A DNA stretch of 64,000 bases from an uncultured Aquimarina sp. (GTDB lineage: Bacteria; Bacteroidota; Bacteroidia; Flavobacteriales; Flavobacteriaceae). This document shows, piece after piece, positions 18,315-27,421 of this stretch (within the stretch, counting starts at the first letter, position 1; each line of letters opens with the position of its first letter). A program made the translations under genes and the position numbers. The stretch is taken from contig CANMSL010000015.1 of assembly GCA_947500505.1 (NCBI GenBank), positions 38,166 through 102,165 of the forward strand, read 5' to 3'. The notes under the pieces are model-generated. The model did no database searches, was not told the DNA's origin, and saw only the letters and a list, made by a program, of their open reading frames with translations.

Positions 18315-18667
18315 ATAAAAAATTTCTAAGTAGACATCAAAAAGATGTTCCCCACTACTTAAATTTTTGCGGTGCAAATATACGATATTATTTCAAGGCA
18401 TCACTAATCACATGTTAAATTTATTATAATATTGAAAAACAGCTATTTACACTAAAAAAAACGTTAAAAAATATAAGAAAAAGATACTTTAAGGTACAAT
18501 AAACGCATTTAAACGTCAAATAAAGGGTTTTTATCGATAAAAAATTGATCGCGCTAATAGGTAGTAATTAACAAAACCTCAAACGATATTGTTAATAAAA
18601 AAGTAGAGTTTTAACTAATGGTTTTGAAAAGTACCAGTTTTTTTCCTACGAAAACAAACATTGATTG
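18315..18667. other. Non-coding region between transglycosylase and mltG
   Basis: About 350 AT-rich bases without a supported gene. It holds the TATATTTG element (18375-18382, minus strand) and a 16-base palindrome TTTTTATCGATAAAAA at 18528-18543. The palindrome could be a weak bidirectional hairpin after mltG; no other structure was seen. Confidence 0.4.
18375..18382 (-). promoter_or_regulatory. Predicted -7 element of transglycosylase gene
   Basis: TATATTTG on the minus strand matches the Bacteroidota -7 consensus TAnnTTTG exactly. No clear TTG sits at the usual distance upstream. It lies about 60 bases before the ATG at 18314 and argues against the longer reading frame starting at 18377. 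Confidence 0.45.
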
Positions 18668-19711
18668 CTATCGATTTATTCCTTGTTTATTGATCCAATT
18701 TACGTATTGTTTTTTGTTCTTGTTGTGCTGAGCAATAGTCTTAGCAAATTTGTGATACCCAAAGTTTTCTACATTAGCAACGAAGAAATAATATTCGTGC
18801 TTTTCATAGTTAAGCACGGCATCAATAGCCGAAATATCAGGCATAGTAATTGGTCCTGGAGGTAGTTTACTATACTTATAAGTGTTGTATGGACTGTCGA
18901 GCTCCAAATCCTTATACAAAACCCTTTTGATCACAACATCCCAATTATTCCTATGTTTTTTTAGCGCATAAATAACTGTGGGATCTGCATCCAATTTCCA
19001 TCCGTTATTATATCGATTCATATATACTCCCGCTACCCTTGGACGTTCATCAATCTTTGCTGTCTCTTTCTGAACTATAGAAGCGATGATTGTCACTTCT
19101 ACCGGCGTTAAACCAATCTTTTTTGCTTTTTCTTTTCTTTTATCATTCCAGAAACGGTTATATTCGGTTAGCATTCGACTTCTAAACTGTTCTGCAGATG
19201 TATTCCAGAAAAACTCGTATTTATTAGGGATGTACATTGACAACGCATTATCAATCGTAAAACCGTGCTCATTAATAAAATCCTTATCTTTAAAAGCCTT
19301 TAATAATGAGAGACTATCAGCTTCTATCTGCTGAGCGATCCTACCTGCGAGGTTCTCTAATCTTTCCTGGTTATTAAAACTTAGCTGAATCGGTGTGTTC
19401 TTACTTCTTAAAAGATCAACAAGCTCATTATTGTTCAGACCCTTTTTAATAATATATCTTCCTGCTTTTACCTTATTCGCGTATCCTTTTTTGCTCGCTA
19501 TTTTATCAAAAGTCGAAGTGTTCTTTAATAAAGGATGTACTATTTTTCTTAACTCAGAATAGGTAGTACCTGACGGCACATACACGGTAGCTGTTTCCGT
19601 TTCAAAATTCGTATTTGGAGAAAAAACTGCCTGATACACATAATACGCAAACAAACCCCCAGCTACTAAACCTATCAAGGCTATAAACAATAAAATTCTC
19701 TTAATGTACAT
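18668..19711 (-). CDS. mltG: Endolytic transglycosylase MltG
   Basis: A 347-residue inner-membrane murein transglycosylase that cuts nascent glycan strands and sets their length. One N-terminal membrane helix (RILLFIALIGLVAGGLFAYY) is followed by a LysM-like region and the YceG-like catalytic domain; the key segment EVTIIASIVQKETAKIDERPRVAGVYMNR (about 205-235) includes the catalytic Glu, and LDADPTVIYAL follows. I start at MYIKRILLF (19711); the frame is open to 19750, but those residues are not family-like. It overlaps the end of the GNAT gene by 11 bases. Confidence 0.92.
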   Translation of the reverse strand: MYIKRILLFIALIGLVAGGLFAYYVYQAVFSPNTNFETETATVYVPSGTTYSELRKIVHPLLKNTSTFDKIASKKGYANKVKAGRYIIKKGLNNNELVDLLRSKNTPIQLSFNNQERLENLAGRIAQQIEADSLSLLKAFKDKDFINEHGFTIDNALSMYIPNKYEFFWNTSAEQFRSRMLTEYNRFWNDKRKEKAKKIGLTPVEVTIIASIVQKETAKIDERPRVAGVYMNRYNNGWKLDADPTVIYALKKHRNNWDVVIKRVLYKDLELDSPYNTYKYSKLPPGPITMPDISAIDAVLNYEKHEYYFFVANVENFGYHKFAKTIAQHNKNKKQYVNWINKQGINR

Positions 19712-20228
19712 ATATAAGTTGATATAATAATTCATCCTTGTAATTACCATTTACAAGGTTCCAATCTTTCTTAATTCCTATTTTTTTAAATCCTAGTTTC
19801 TCAAATAGTGTAATGCTTGCTATGTTATCTTCAGCAATATTAGCATATAATTGATGTAATCGAAGATGTGTTTTAGCATAATTCTTTACCAGCGCTAGGG
19901 CTTCTTTTCCATATCCTTTACTTCGATGCGCTTCTTCTGCGATAAGAATACCAATTCCTGCCCTATTATGAGTAGGATTAAAATCAAACAAATCAATAAA
20001 TCCTAAGATAGCTTCATCATAAGAACATATCGCGAGACGCAATTGTTTTACATCATAAATATCCTGATGCGCATTTTCTAGATATTGTTTGATCAAAAAC
20101 CTTGAATAAGGTGTTTGAGTAGTACTCATTTCCCATATTCGTTCATCATTTTCTATCAAATAGATAAAATCTAGATCTTCCGGCTCTAATGCTCGCAAAA
20201 AAATATGTTTCCCTTTAAGAGTTAACAT
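19701..20228 (-). CDS. GNAT family N-acetyltransferase (SpeG/RimJ-like)
   Basis: A 175-residue acetyltransferase. It opens with the RimJ/SpeG-type LKGKHIFLRALEPEDLDFIYLIEND, contains the acetyl-CoA loop HRSKGYGKEAL near 112-122, and ends with NIASITLFEKLGFKKIG. Relatives acetylate spermidine, ribosomal protein N-termini or other amines; the substrate here cannot be told. It overlaps dapF by seven bases and mltG by eleven, so dapF-GNAT-mltG form one translationally coupled unit. Confidence 0.88.
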   Translation of the reverse strand: MLTLKGKHIFLRALEPEDLDFIYLIENDERIWEMSTTQTPYSRFLIKQYLENAHQDIYDVKQLRLAICSYDEAILGFIDLFDFNPTHNRAGIGILIAEEAHRSKGYGKEALALVKNYAKTHLRLHQLYANIAEDNIASITLFEKLGFKKIGIKKDWNLVNGNYKDELLYQLIYVH

Positions 20229-21007
20229 ACAATCTCTCCTTTAAAAACTTGTTCTGCAGGACCAATAAGAAATATTTCTTCATATCCATTCTTAGTTTGT
20301 TTAAAAGTAACTTTTAATTCTCCTCCTGGAGTTGTGATATTAATTTCCTGTTTGTTGGTCATTTTGGCAGTATGCATTGCTAAGGCTACTGCTGTTACTC
20401 CAGTACCGCAAGACAAAGTCTCATTTTCCACACCTCTTTCATAGGTTCTAACTGCAAATATATCTTCTCCTTGTTTTTCTACAAAATTAACATTGCTTCC
20501 TATCTCGAAATAAGGAGCACTATTCCTTATTTTACGTCCAATATTGGTAACATCATAATCCACTAAATTATTCACCATAGCTACGTGATGCGGAGAACCT
20601 GTATCCAAAAACAAATGTGAAGCGTATTTCTCAATTTTGGAAACATTTTGCATTTGTAAATAAACAAGTCCATCCTTAATTTCTGCTTTATGTTTTCCGT
20701 CGATTGCAGTAAAAGTAGCCATATCTTTCACGACTCCCAGAAATGCCGAAAACGCAACTAGACATCTACCTCCGTTTCCACACATGGAACTCTCGTTACC
20801 ATCAGAATTAAAATAAACCATCTTAAAATCATCTTCATTATTTTCAGGAAGCTCCAATAACATCAGACCGTCTGCTCCTATACCAAATTTCCTGTCACAA
20901 AGTCTGGCAAAAAGTTTGGTATTATTTTTGGATATCAATGATTCTCTATTATCAATGATTACAAAATCGTTACCTGTACCTTGGTATTTATAGAATGTAA
21001 GATTCAT
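20222..21007 (-). CDS. dapF: Diaminopimelate epimerase
   Basis: A 261-residue cytosolic, cofactor-independent racemase that converts LL- to meso-diaminopimelate for peptidoglycan and lysine. Both catalytic cysteines are visible: MCGNGGRC (about residues 76-83) and LSCGTGVTAVA (about 209-219). The N-terminal YQGTGNDFVIID is the family signature. It is first in the dapF-GNAT-mltG unit, so a diaminopimelate gene and a peptidoglycan-trimming gene share a message. Confidence 0.96.
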   Translation of the reverse strand: MNLTFYKYQGTGNDFVIIDNRESLISKNNTKLFARLCDRKFGIGADGLMLLELPENNEDDFKMVYFNSDGNESSMCGNGGRCLVAFSAFLGVVKDMATFTAIDGKHKAEIKDGLVYLQMQNVSKIEKYASHLFLDTGSPHHVAMVNNLVDYDVTNIGRKIRNSAPYFEIGSNVNFVEKQGEDIFAVRTYERGVENETLSCGTGVTAVALAMHTAKMTNKQEINITTPGGELKVTFKQTKNGYEEIFLIGPAEQVFKGEIVC

Positions 21008-21169
21008 TATTCTTATACTATTATAATGGACAAAGGTACAAAGAAAGTACGCATATTATCGTTGTTAATGGTGCGTTAAATATCAAAAAAAGATATACTA
21101 TAATTGTAATTTTAAAAGTTATATAGAGTCTATACTATAGTACTAGTCAAATTAAACAAAAAAGAAAAG

Positions 21170-22594
21170 ATGATGAAAAGATTTTTGAGCTTATTGGTTG
21201 TCGCTATTTTAGCAGGTGTAGTAACATTAGGATCATATAAGATTTTAATTGAACCCACCGATGTAGTTGTTACTAAAAACGAAACTGCACCAAAAACAAA
21301 TGTGATTCCGACAACTTATACCCCTACTAATTTTGATGCAGTTAGCACAAATACCGATTTTACTGTAGCTGCCGAAAAAACAGTGAATGCTGTAGTACAC
21401 GTTAAACAATATGGAATTACCAGAACTCCGAGAAATCTTATGGAGTATTTTAGAAATGGTGGTGCTACAGAAAGAAGAATACAAGGAGCCGGTTCCGGAG
21501 TGATTATAACCGAAGATGGCTATATCGTTACCAACAATCACGTTATTGATGGTGCGACAGATTTAGAAGTTACGTTGAACAATAACAAATCATACAAAGC
21601 GGAAGTAATTGGTACTGCCCCTCAATCGGATATTGCGCTACTTAAGATTGATACAAATGATAAGTTGACCTACATTCCTTTTGGTGATTCTAACACTGCT
21701 AAAATAGGAGAATGGGTATTAGCTGTTGGTAATCCATTTAACTTAACCTCTACAGTGACTGCTGGTATTATAAGCGCTAAATCCAGAGACCTGAACGAAT
21801 ACGATGGGAATTTTCAATCTTTTATTCAGACAGATGCAGCCATCAACCCGGGAAATAGCGGTGGAGCATTAGTAAATATTAAAGGAGAACTGATAGGAAT
21901 AAATACAGCGATCACTTCGCAAACCGGTAGTTATGTTGGCTATGCTTTTGCGGTACCATCCAATAACGCACGTAAAATTGTAGAAGATATTCTGGAGTTT
22001 GGAGATGTACAAAAAGGAATATTAGGAATAAACGGAGATAACATAACTTCTGAAATTAAAACAAAGTATAATCTAAAAGAAACTCAAGGTGTGGTTATTA
22101 CTAATGTGGGGGAAGATAGTGGTGCTAGAAAAGCCGGACTAAAGGTGGGTGATGTTATCAAAGAGATAGATGGTATTAGAATCAAAAAATTCTCTGACCT
22201 GACTGGTTACGTAAACACCAAAAACCCTAACGATGTAATCAATGTGAAAATTAAGCGTGAAAACGGTGAATTAAATTTACCTGTTACCTTGTCCAAATAT
22301 GTGATTCAGAGGTATAGTATTGAAGATGTAGGTGTAGAAGTTGCTAATCCAAACCCGGAATACTTAAAAAGATTCAATTTGGATTATGGAGTAATTATAA
22401 GCAAAGCTTTAAACCCTAAAATGCAACGATATAATTTAGAAGGATTGATTATTAGTGAAATTGATGGGAAGAAAGTGAAAAATGTTTTGCAAGTAAAACA
22501 AATCATAGATAGCAAATATCCGGAAGAAGATATTACTATTAGCCTTATAGACCGTGATGGAGAAAAGCGCGAATTTGTATTTCAAAATCAATAA
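21170..22594 (+). CDS. HtrA/Deg family serine protease
   Basis: A 474-residue periplasmic or membrane-anchored trypsin-like protease for protein quality control. An N-terminal hydrophobic segment (about 4-24) is a signal or anchor. The catalytic triad is visible as His in TNNHVIDGA, Asp in QSDIALLKI, and Ser in NPGNSGGAL. A PDZ domain follows (from about 285, VVITNVGEDSGARKAGLKVGD), then a second, more divergent PDZ-like region to the C-terminus. Two ATGs stand side by side (21170 and 21173). The gene ends 21 bases before a strong terminator. Confidence 0.93.
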   Translation: MMKRFLSLLVVAILAGVVTLGSYKILIEPTDVVVTKNETAPKTNVIPTTYTPTNFDAVSTNTDFTVAAEKTVNAVVHVKQYGITRTPRNLMEYFRNGGATERRIQGAGSGVIITEDGYIVTNNHVIDGATDLEVTLNNNKSYKAEVIGTAPQSDIALLKIDTNDKLTYIPFGDSNTAKIGEWVLAVGNPFNLTSTVTAGIISAKSRDLNEYDGNFQSFIQTDAAINPGNSGGALVNIKGELIGINTAITSQTGSYVGYAFAVPSNNARKIVEDILEFGDVQKGILGINGDNITSEIKTKYNLKETQGVVITNVGEDSGARKAGLKVGDVIKEIDGIRIKKFSDLTGYVNTKNPNDVINVKIKRENGELNLPVTLSKYVIQRYSIEDVGVEVANPNPEYLKRFNLDYGVIISKALNPKMQRYNLEGLIISEIDGKKVKNVLQVKQIIDSKYPEEDITISLIDRDGEKREFVFQNQ

Positions 22595-22615
22595 CAATAC
22601 CTTATAAAATCAAAG

Positions 22616-22650
22616 ATCCCATTGCTTACAAAAAGTATTGGGATTTTTTT
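22616..22650 (+). terminator. Rho-independent terminator after protease gene
   Basis: ATCCCA and TGGGAT arms with a long loop, followed by a run of seven T. It separates the protease gene from gap. Confidence 0.75.
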
Positions 22651-22684
22651 GTTTAAAAAACTTTACGAAAACGTTTGAAATTCA

Positions 22685-22692
22685 TACTTTTG
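22685..22692 (+). promoter_or_regulatory. Predicted -7 element of gap
   Basis: TACTTTTG matches the Bacteroidota -7 consensus and lies 34 bases before the gap ATG. The upstream -33 box is weak (TTTAC rather than TTTG). Confidence 0.5.
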
Positions 22693-22726
22693 CGCGAAAT
22701 TTCAAGATTGTAAAACACAACACATT

Positions 22727-24175
22727 ATGAGTTCTAACGAAGTTTATGAGAAAGAACTTGCCTTTCAGGCAGACAGACGCCGTGCAACGGTAGCATTTAT
22801 TAAAACTGTAAGCGATTTATGGTACGACAATTCAATCGAATTAGTCTTGTTTCGCAACCAGTTAATTGATAAAAATGTAAGTGAAATTCTTAATTTACAT
22901 GAATACGCTGGTGAGTTTGTTCAAAAACCAATTTCAATTTTTGATTCTGTAGAAATTGCACAAGCCATTAAATTAATGGATTTGCCTCCTGCCAAATTAG
23001 ATATTGGCAAACTAACCTATGAGTATCACCTGTCAAGCAATGAGTTTGATTCGGCAACAAGTTTTGTAATGAATAAACTTAAAGATGCTAAAAAGTCTCA
23101 GAACATTTCTCCTAAAGACGTAGTTCTTTATGGTTTTGGACGTATCGGTCGCCTGGTAGCTAGAGAACTTATGACTATTACAGGAAAAGGAAGTCAGCTA
23201 AGGTTAAGAGCTATAGTGACCAGGGGAGCCATCACAGAAGAAATTCTGGAAAAAAGAGCTTCTCTATTAAGAAATGATTCTGTTCACGGTGAATTTGCCG
23301 GCTTGGTGGAGACTGACATTTCAAACAGCTCTTTGATCATAAATGGAACCACAGTAAAAATTATCAACGCTAATAATCCGGAAGATATCGATTACACTTC
23401 TTATGGCATTGATAATGCCTTATTGATTGATAATACAGGAGCTTTCAGAGATAAAGAAGCATTAGGCAGACATTTAATTGCTAACGGAATTGATAAAGTG
23501 CTATTAACAGCTCCGGGAAAAGGAGTTCCTAATATTGTTCACGGAGTTAATCACAAAGAGCATGATCCGGATAAAGTAAACATCTTTTCAGCTGCATCCT
23601 GTACTACTAACGCCATTACACCAATTCTACAAGCAGTAGATGAAAGCTTCGGGGTTATCAATGGACATCTGGAAACTATCCATGCATATACTAATGACCA
23701 AAATTTAGTTGATAATATGCACAACAAATACAGAAGAGGTCGTGCTGCTGCTTTAAATATGGTGATTACCGAAACCGGAGCAGGAAAGGCTGTTTCTAAA
23801 GCACTACCCAGTTTTGAAGGAAAATTAACTTCGAATGCAATTAGAGTACCAGTGCCTAATGGATCTTTAGCTATTCTAAATCTTAATTTAGATAAAAAAG
23901 CTTCTAAAGAAAGTATGAATGCTATTATCAAGAAGTATGCTCTGGAAGGAAATCTTGTAGAACAAATTAAGTATTCACTAGATAATGAATTAGTTTCAAG
24001 TGACATCGTAGGATCATCAGCACCGTCTATCTATGATAGTAATGCAACCATTGTGGATACTAAAGGCACTAATGCAATTCTTTATGTATGGTATGATAAC
24101 GAATATGGCTATAGTCATCAAGTAATCAGATTATCTAAATATATAGCGAAAGTAAGACGCTATACATATTATTAA
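22727..24175 (+). CDS. gap: Glyceraldehyde-3-phosphate dehydrogenase, long form
   Basis: A 482-residue GAPDH, about 145 residues longer than the classic enzyme. The extra N-terminal ~125 residues are helical (EKELAFQADRRRATVAFIKTVSDLWYDNS) and of unknown role; the NAD-binding part starts at VVLYGFGRIGRLVARELM. The catalytic cysteine lies in SAASCTTNAITP, the substrate loop RGRAAALNMVITETGA follows, and the end has WYDNEYGYSHQV. It interconverts glyceraldehyde 3-phosphate and 1,3-bisphosphoglycerate. The long form is known in Bacteroidota, often beside a separate short gap gene. Confidence 0.93.
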   Translation: MSSNEVYEKELAFQADRRRATVAFIKTVSDLWYDNSIELVLFRNQLIDKNVSEILNLHEYAGEFVQKPISIFDSVEIAQAIKLMDLPPAKLDIGKLTYEYHLSSNEFDSATSFVMNKLKDAKKSQNISPKDVVLYGFGRIGRLVARELMTITGKGSQLRLRAIVTRGAITEEILEKRASLLRNDSVHGEFAGLVETDISNSSLIINGTTVKIINANNPEDIDYTSYGIDNALLIDNTGAFRDKEALGRHLIANGIDKVLLTAPGKGVPNIVHGVNHKEHDPDKVNIFSAASCTTNAITPILQAVDESFGVINGHLETIHAYTNDQNLVDNMHNKYRRGRAAALNMVITETGAGKAVSKALPSFEGKLTSNAIRVPVPNGSLAILNLNLDKKASKESMNAIIKKYALEGNLVEQIKYSLDNELVSSDIVGSSAPSIYDSNATIVDTKGTNAILYVWYDNEYGYSHQVIRLSKYIAKVRRYTYY

Positions 24176-24202
24176 TGAGAATTTTAGAATAGCATATTTT
24201 TA

Positions 24203-24238
24203 AAAGTCGTTATTTTTCAGCATAACGACTTTTTTTTA
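24203..24238 (+). terminator. Rho-independent terminator after gap
   Basis: A ten-base perfect stem (AAGTCGTTAT / ATAACGACTT) with an eight-base loop and a run of eight T. Confidence 0.88.
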
Positions 24239-24598
24239 TAATTTTCTACTGAAAGAAACAGTTCGATAGACGATCTTTTTGTTAATCAGATATCGGATTA
24301 GCTCTTTTAAAATATAATTAAAACAACACCTTTATTCACAGACAATCACAAAAAACCAATCACACTCAATCTATAGACTGGAAATATAAAAAAGGTAAAT
24401 TTAATCTATACATTCCTAAATCTTTTAAATCAACCACAATATCGTATATTTATTATCGTTAAAATTAATTAAAGACTAACGCAAAATAAAAACAAAACAT
24501 TTTGACAAATGAATAACTTAATCGGCAAGTTTAACTAAGTTCATTTTCATTTAATCCTAAGGTTTGAATCAACCATTAAAAACAATTAAAATTCACAC
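24239..24598. other. Gene-free region upstream of coiled-coil gene
   Basis: About 360 AT-rich bases with no supported gene or hairpin. It presumably holds the promoter for the gene at 24599, but I could not single out a convincing element. Confidence 0.35.
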
Positions 24599-25216
24599 AT
24601 GAAATTATCACAGTACCTATTAGTTTTAATAGTTCTATCCCCTATCTTTTCGACCATTCGAGCACAAGAAGTGAGCCTTACAGCAGAACAGGCGTTACAA
24701 CAGGAAAATATCGAAACGCAATTTGACGTAGTCATTAAAAAATCCGGAAGATATCAGGAGTACAAAGTTGTAAAACGTGTTTGGTTAGATAAGCTGAAAA
24801 AAAACACAGTAGACTCTCTTAAAACGTTAGAATCTAAATTGAATAGTTCTAATCAAAAAATTACTGAACAATTATCCTCGATATCAAACCTGGAAGCATC
24901 ATTAGCAAAAACAAATGAAGACCTTTCTGCGGTTACCGAAGAAAAAGACAACATGACTTTCTTAGGGATGTCATTTACGAAAGGAAGCTATAAAACGATG
25001 ATGTGGACCATTGTCGGAGGACTTATAGCCTTACTGGCATTCTTTGTTTTTAAATTCAAAAACAGTAATTCTGTAACTGTACAAGCCAAAAAAGCTTTAG
25101 CAGAAACCGAAGCAGAGTTTGAAGATCATAGACGAAGAGCACTGGAAAGAGAGCAAAAAGTGATGCGCAAACTTCAGGATGAAATCAATAAACAGCGTAA
25201 GACCGGGGCTAAGTAA
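24599..25216 (+). CDS. Secreted or membrane coiled-coil protein upstream of trmD
   Basis: A 205-residue protein with a signal peptide (cleavage near IRAQ, residue 23), a predicted coiled coil (about 65-118, with TVDSLKTLESKLNSSNQ), one transmembrane helix (about 138-155, MWTIVGGLIALLAFFVFKF) and a charged cytosolic helix at the end. Relatives in flavobacteria sit before trmD and are often wrongly named 'tRNA (guanine-N1)-methyltransferase' after that neighbour; no methyltransferase feature is present here. Function unknown. The gap to trmD is 61 bases. Confidence 0.7.
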   Translation: MKLSQYLLVLIVLSPIFSTIRAQEVSLTAEQALQQENIETQFDVVIKKSGRYQEYKVVKRVWLDKLKKNTVDSLKTLESKLNSSNQKITEQLSSISNLEASLAKTNEDLSAVTEEKDNMTFLGMSFTKGSYKTMMWTIVGGLIALLAFFVFKFKNSNSVTVQAKKALAETEAEFEDHRRRALEREQKVMRKLQDEINKQRKTGAK

Positions 25217-25277
25217 TATTAATTCTCTGGATTTTTAATATATTGTTTTGCATCTTTGCAAATCTTAATCAAAAAAG

Positions 25278-25964
25278 ATGCGAATAGATATAATAACTGT
25301 TGTACCAGATATTCTAAAAAGTCCTTTTGAAGCTTCCATTATGAAGCGATCAATCGAAAAAGGATTAGTAGATGTGCATTTTCACAATCTCAGAGATTAC
25401 ACTACGGATAATTATAAACAAGTAGATGATTATCAATTTGGTGGAGGTGCCGGTATGGTAATGATGGTAGGACCTATAGATAAGTGCATCTCCACGTTAA
25501 AATCCGAGAGAACCTATGACGAAATAATTTATATGACTCCGGATGGTGAGACACTGAATCAGGGAATAGCAAACCAATTATCATTAAAAGGGAATTTAAT
25601 AATCCTTTGTGGTCATTATAAAGGTGTGGATCAACGAGTCAGAGACCACTTTATTACTAAAGAAATCTCGGTAGGAGATTATGTGCTGTCAGGAGGAGAA
25701 CTAGGTGCACTAATCCTCTGCGATGCGGTTATCAGACTAATCCCAGGTGTATTGGGCAATGAAACCTCGGCGCTAACAGATTCTTTTCAGGATGATTTAT
25801 TAGCTCCACCAATTTATACACGACCTGCAGATTATAAAGGCTGGAAGGTACCTGAGGTGCTTACATCAGGAAATTTTCCAAAAATTGAAGCTTGGAGAGA
25901 AGAACAGGCATACCAAAGAACCAAAGAAAGAAGGCCCGATTTACTGGATGAAAAAGATGTATAG
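25278..25964 (+). CDS. trmD: tRNA (guanine37-N1)-methyltransferase TrmD
   Basis: A 228-residue SPOUT-class methyltransferase that makes m1G37 in tRNA and prevents frameshifting. Visible motifs are YQFGGGAGMVMM (near 54-65), the trefoil-knot SAM site with LCGHYKGVDQRV and ISVGDYVLSGGELGAL, and the C-terminal RPADYKGWKVPEVL. Family length is normal. In many bacteria trmD lies in rpsP-rimM-trmD-rplS; here rpsP and rimM are absent and rplS follows after 224 bases with its own promoter. Confidence 0.97.
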   Translation: MRIDIITVVPDILKSPFEASIMKRSIEKGLVDVHFHNLRDYTTDNYKQVDDYQFGGGAGMVMMVGPIDKCISTLKSERTYDEIIYMTPDGETLNQGIANQLSLKGNLIILCGHYKGVDQRVRDHFITKEISVGDYVLSGGELGALILCDAVIRLIPGVLGNETSALTDSFQDDLLAPPIYTRPADYKGWKVPEVLTSGNFPKIEAWREEQAYQRTKERRPDLLDEKDV

Positions 25965-26084
25965 TAAATAGGTGCGCTCATTATTAAAAACATAGACATA
26001 ATAGACATAGACGACATATTTATTACTGAAAACCAACTGTTATCATTAAGAAATAAAATTCTTTATAATAATAACAAAAAATAG

Positions 26085-26114
26085 TTGCGAATAATCAAAT
26101 AATAACTATTTTTG
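26085..26114 (+). promoter_or_regulatory. Predicted promoter of rplS
   Basis: TTG (26085-26087), exactly 19 bases, then TATTTTTG (26107-26114): a full match to the Bacteroidota TTG-N19-TAnnTTTG promoter. It leaves a leader of about 65 bases before rplS, long enough for ribosomal-protein feedback control, although I see no defined structure in it. Confidence 0.75.
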
Positions 26115-26188
26115 CAGCCTGATTGAAACAACCTCTGGCGAAAATCGTGAATGTTGCTTTAATAAAACCTAAGTAAACTATTTCAAAA

Positions 26189-26539
26189 ATGGAAGATTTA
26201 GTAAAATTCGTACAAGACGAGTTTGTTACAAAAAAAGAATTACCTGAGTTTTCGGCAGGTGATACTATTACAGTATACTACGAAATTAAAGAAGGAAACA
26301 AGACACGTACTCAGTTCTTTAGAGGAGTTGTTATCCAAAGAAGAGGTTCTGGTTCTAGCGAGACTTTTACAATCAGAAAAATGTCTGGAACTGTAGGTGT
26401 AGAACGTATTTTTCCTATCAATTTACCAGCACTTCAGAAAATTGAAGTTAATAAAAGAGGTAAGGTTCGTAGAGCACGTATATTTTACTTTAGAGAGCTT
26501 ACCGGTAAAAAAGCACGTATTAAAGAAAAGAGAAGCTAA
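26189..26539 (+). CDS. rplS: 50S ribosomal protein L19
   Basis: A 116-residue ribosomal protein at the 30S-50S interface. The signatures are GDTITVYYEIKEGNKTRTQFFRGVVIQRRG and the C-terminal KRGKVRRARIFYFRELTGKKARIKEK. Length and charge fit L19. It has its own promoter and a strong terminator, so it is transcribed separately from trmD. Confidence 0.97.
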   Translation: MEDLVKFVQDEFVTKKELPEFSAGDTITVYYEIKEGNKTRTQFFRGVVIQRRGSGSSETFTIRKMSGTVGVERIFPINLPALQKIEVNKRGKVRRARIFYFRELTGKKARIKEKRS

Positions 26540-26560
26540 TTCTTTCTTCTCTTACAATAT

Positions 26561-26588
26561 AAAGGTTGCCATAAGGCGACCTTTTTTT
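26561..26588 (+). terminator. Rho-independent terminator after rplS
   Basis: Stem AAGGTTGCC / GGCGACCTT (one internal mismatch) with loop ATAA and a seven-T tail. Confidence 0.85.
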
Positions 26589-26640
26589 ATGAACAAAAGT
26601 TAACAATCGTGGTTCATAACCAGTTGATAACTAAAGTGAT

Positions 26641-26672
26641 ATAAAAAATTGATCGATCGATCAATTTTTTAT
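26641..26672. repeat. Perfect 32-base palindrome
   Basis: Each half is ATAAAAAATTGATCGA or its complement; the centre is three overlapping GATC units. The A and T runs on both sides make it look like a bidirectional terminator, but it follows the rplS terminator by only about 50 bases. It could also be a dimer-binding operator. Confidence 0.7.
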
Positions 26673-27123
26673 ATTTTTATAGTAAGAAATAATATAATAA
26701 TTGCAGGATGACACAAGGATTCCTGATTTATATTTTTCTTTACACGTTCTTTGAACATTTACATAAACCATCTTAAGATTAGGATAAATATAAAATGAAA
26801 GTTATTTTTTTGAGTACATCATTGAAATTACTTTAAAGGTTTCTTTAAAATCATTTCAAAATGAAATTCAAAAGAAAAAATTAAGTTTTGACACCTTTTT
26901 AATTTTAAGTGGAATTAGACTATTCGGATGAAAAACTGAAAAATTACATCAGTAATTTAGAAACATAAGCGTTCGTAATAGTCACTCGAGTAGTATTTAG
27001 GTTAACATCGTTTTTCTGTAAAAAATTTAAATCTACTCAAACAGAAATAAAATTTTGGTATAAATTAACGAAAGTTATTATTTCATAGCGGGTAAAACAG
27101 CTAACAAAAAGTTTATTTCTGAG

Positions 27124-27166
27124 AAAAGCCATATCAAGGTATTCGTATTATGATATGGCTTTTTAC
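27124..27166 (+). terminator. Terminator-like hairpin with no upstream gene
   Basis: AAAAGCCATATCA pairs with TGATATGGCTTTT around a loop of about 14 bases, followed by a T-rich stretch. No coding gene precedes it, so it may end a non-coding transcript that starts in the preceding 500 bases. Confidence 0.6.
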
Positions 27167-27228
27167 TTTTTAAAAACATTCTCAAGTTCTAATTCAATTT
27201 CTTTAACGTAAAACTAACTTCCTACAGG

Positions 27229-27259
27229 TTGCATTTAGCTCCCCTTATTTGTATCTTCG
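27229..27259 (+). promoter_or_regulatory. Predicted promoter of icd
   Basis: TTG (27229-27231), 20 bases, then TATCTTCG (27252-27259), one mismatch from TAnnTTTG. It gives a long leader of about 150 bases before the icd ATG. Confidence 0.6.
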
Positions 27260-27421
27260 CGCTCGGAAAATCTTACAGCAAATAATATCATAGAACACAA
27301 AGGTTAGTATTGTTTGTCCAAGAAAAAGTTGAACAACTAAATATTTCCTTAACATATCATAGTATAATACATAAGATATTGTGTGAATCAGACCAAAATA
27401 TCTTATTAAAAATCAAAAAAT

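Larger units (their letters stand above)
26589..27228. other. Long non-coding region between rplS and icd
   Basis: With the promoter stretch that follows, about 830 bases lie without a supported gene. This part holds a perfect 32-base palindrome (26641-26672), several very short open frames (for example an 18-codon GTG frame near 26909 reading VELDYSDEKLKNYISNLE), and a terminator-like hairpin at 27124-27166 that ends no visible gene. A small RNA or a decayed gene are both possible. Confidence 0.4.
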
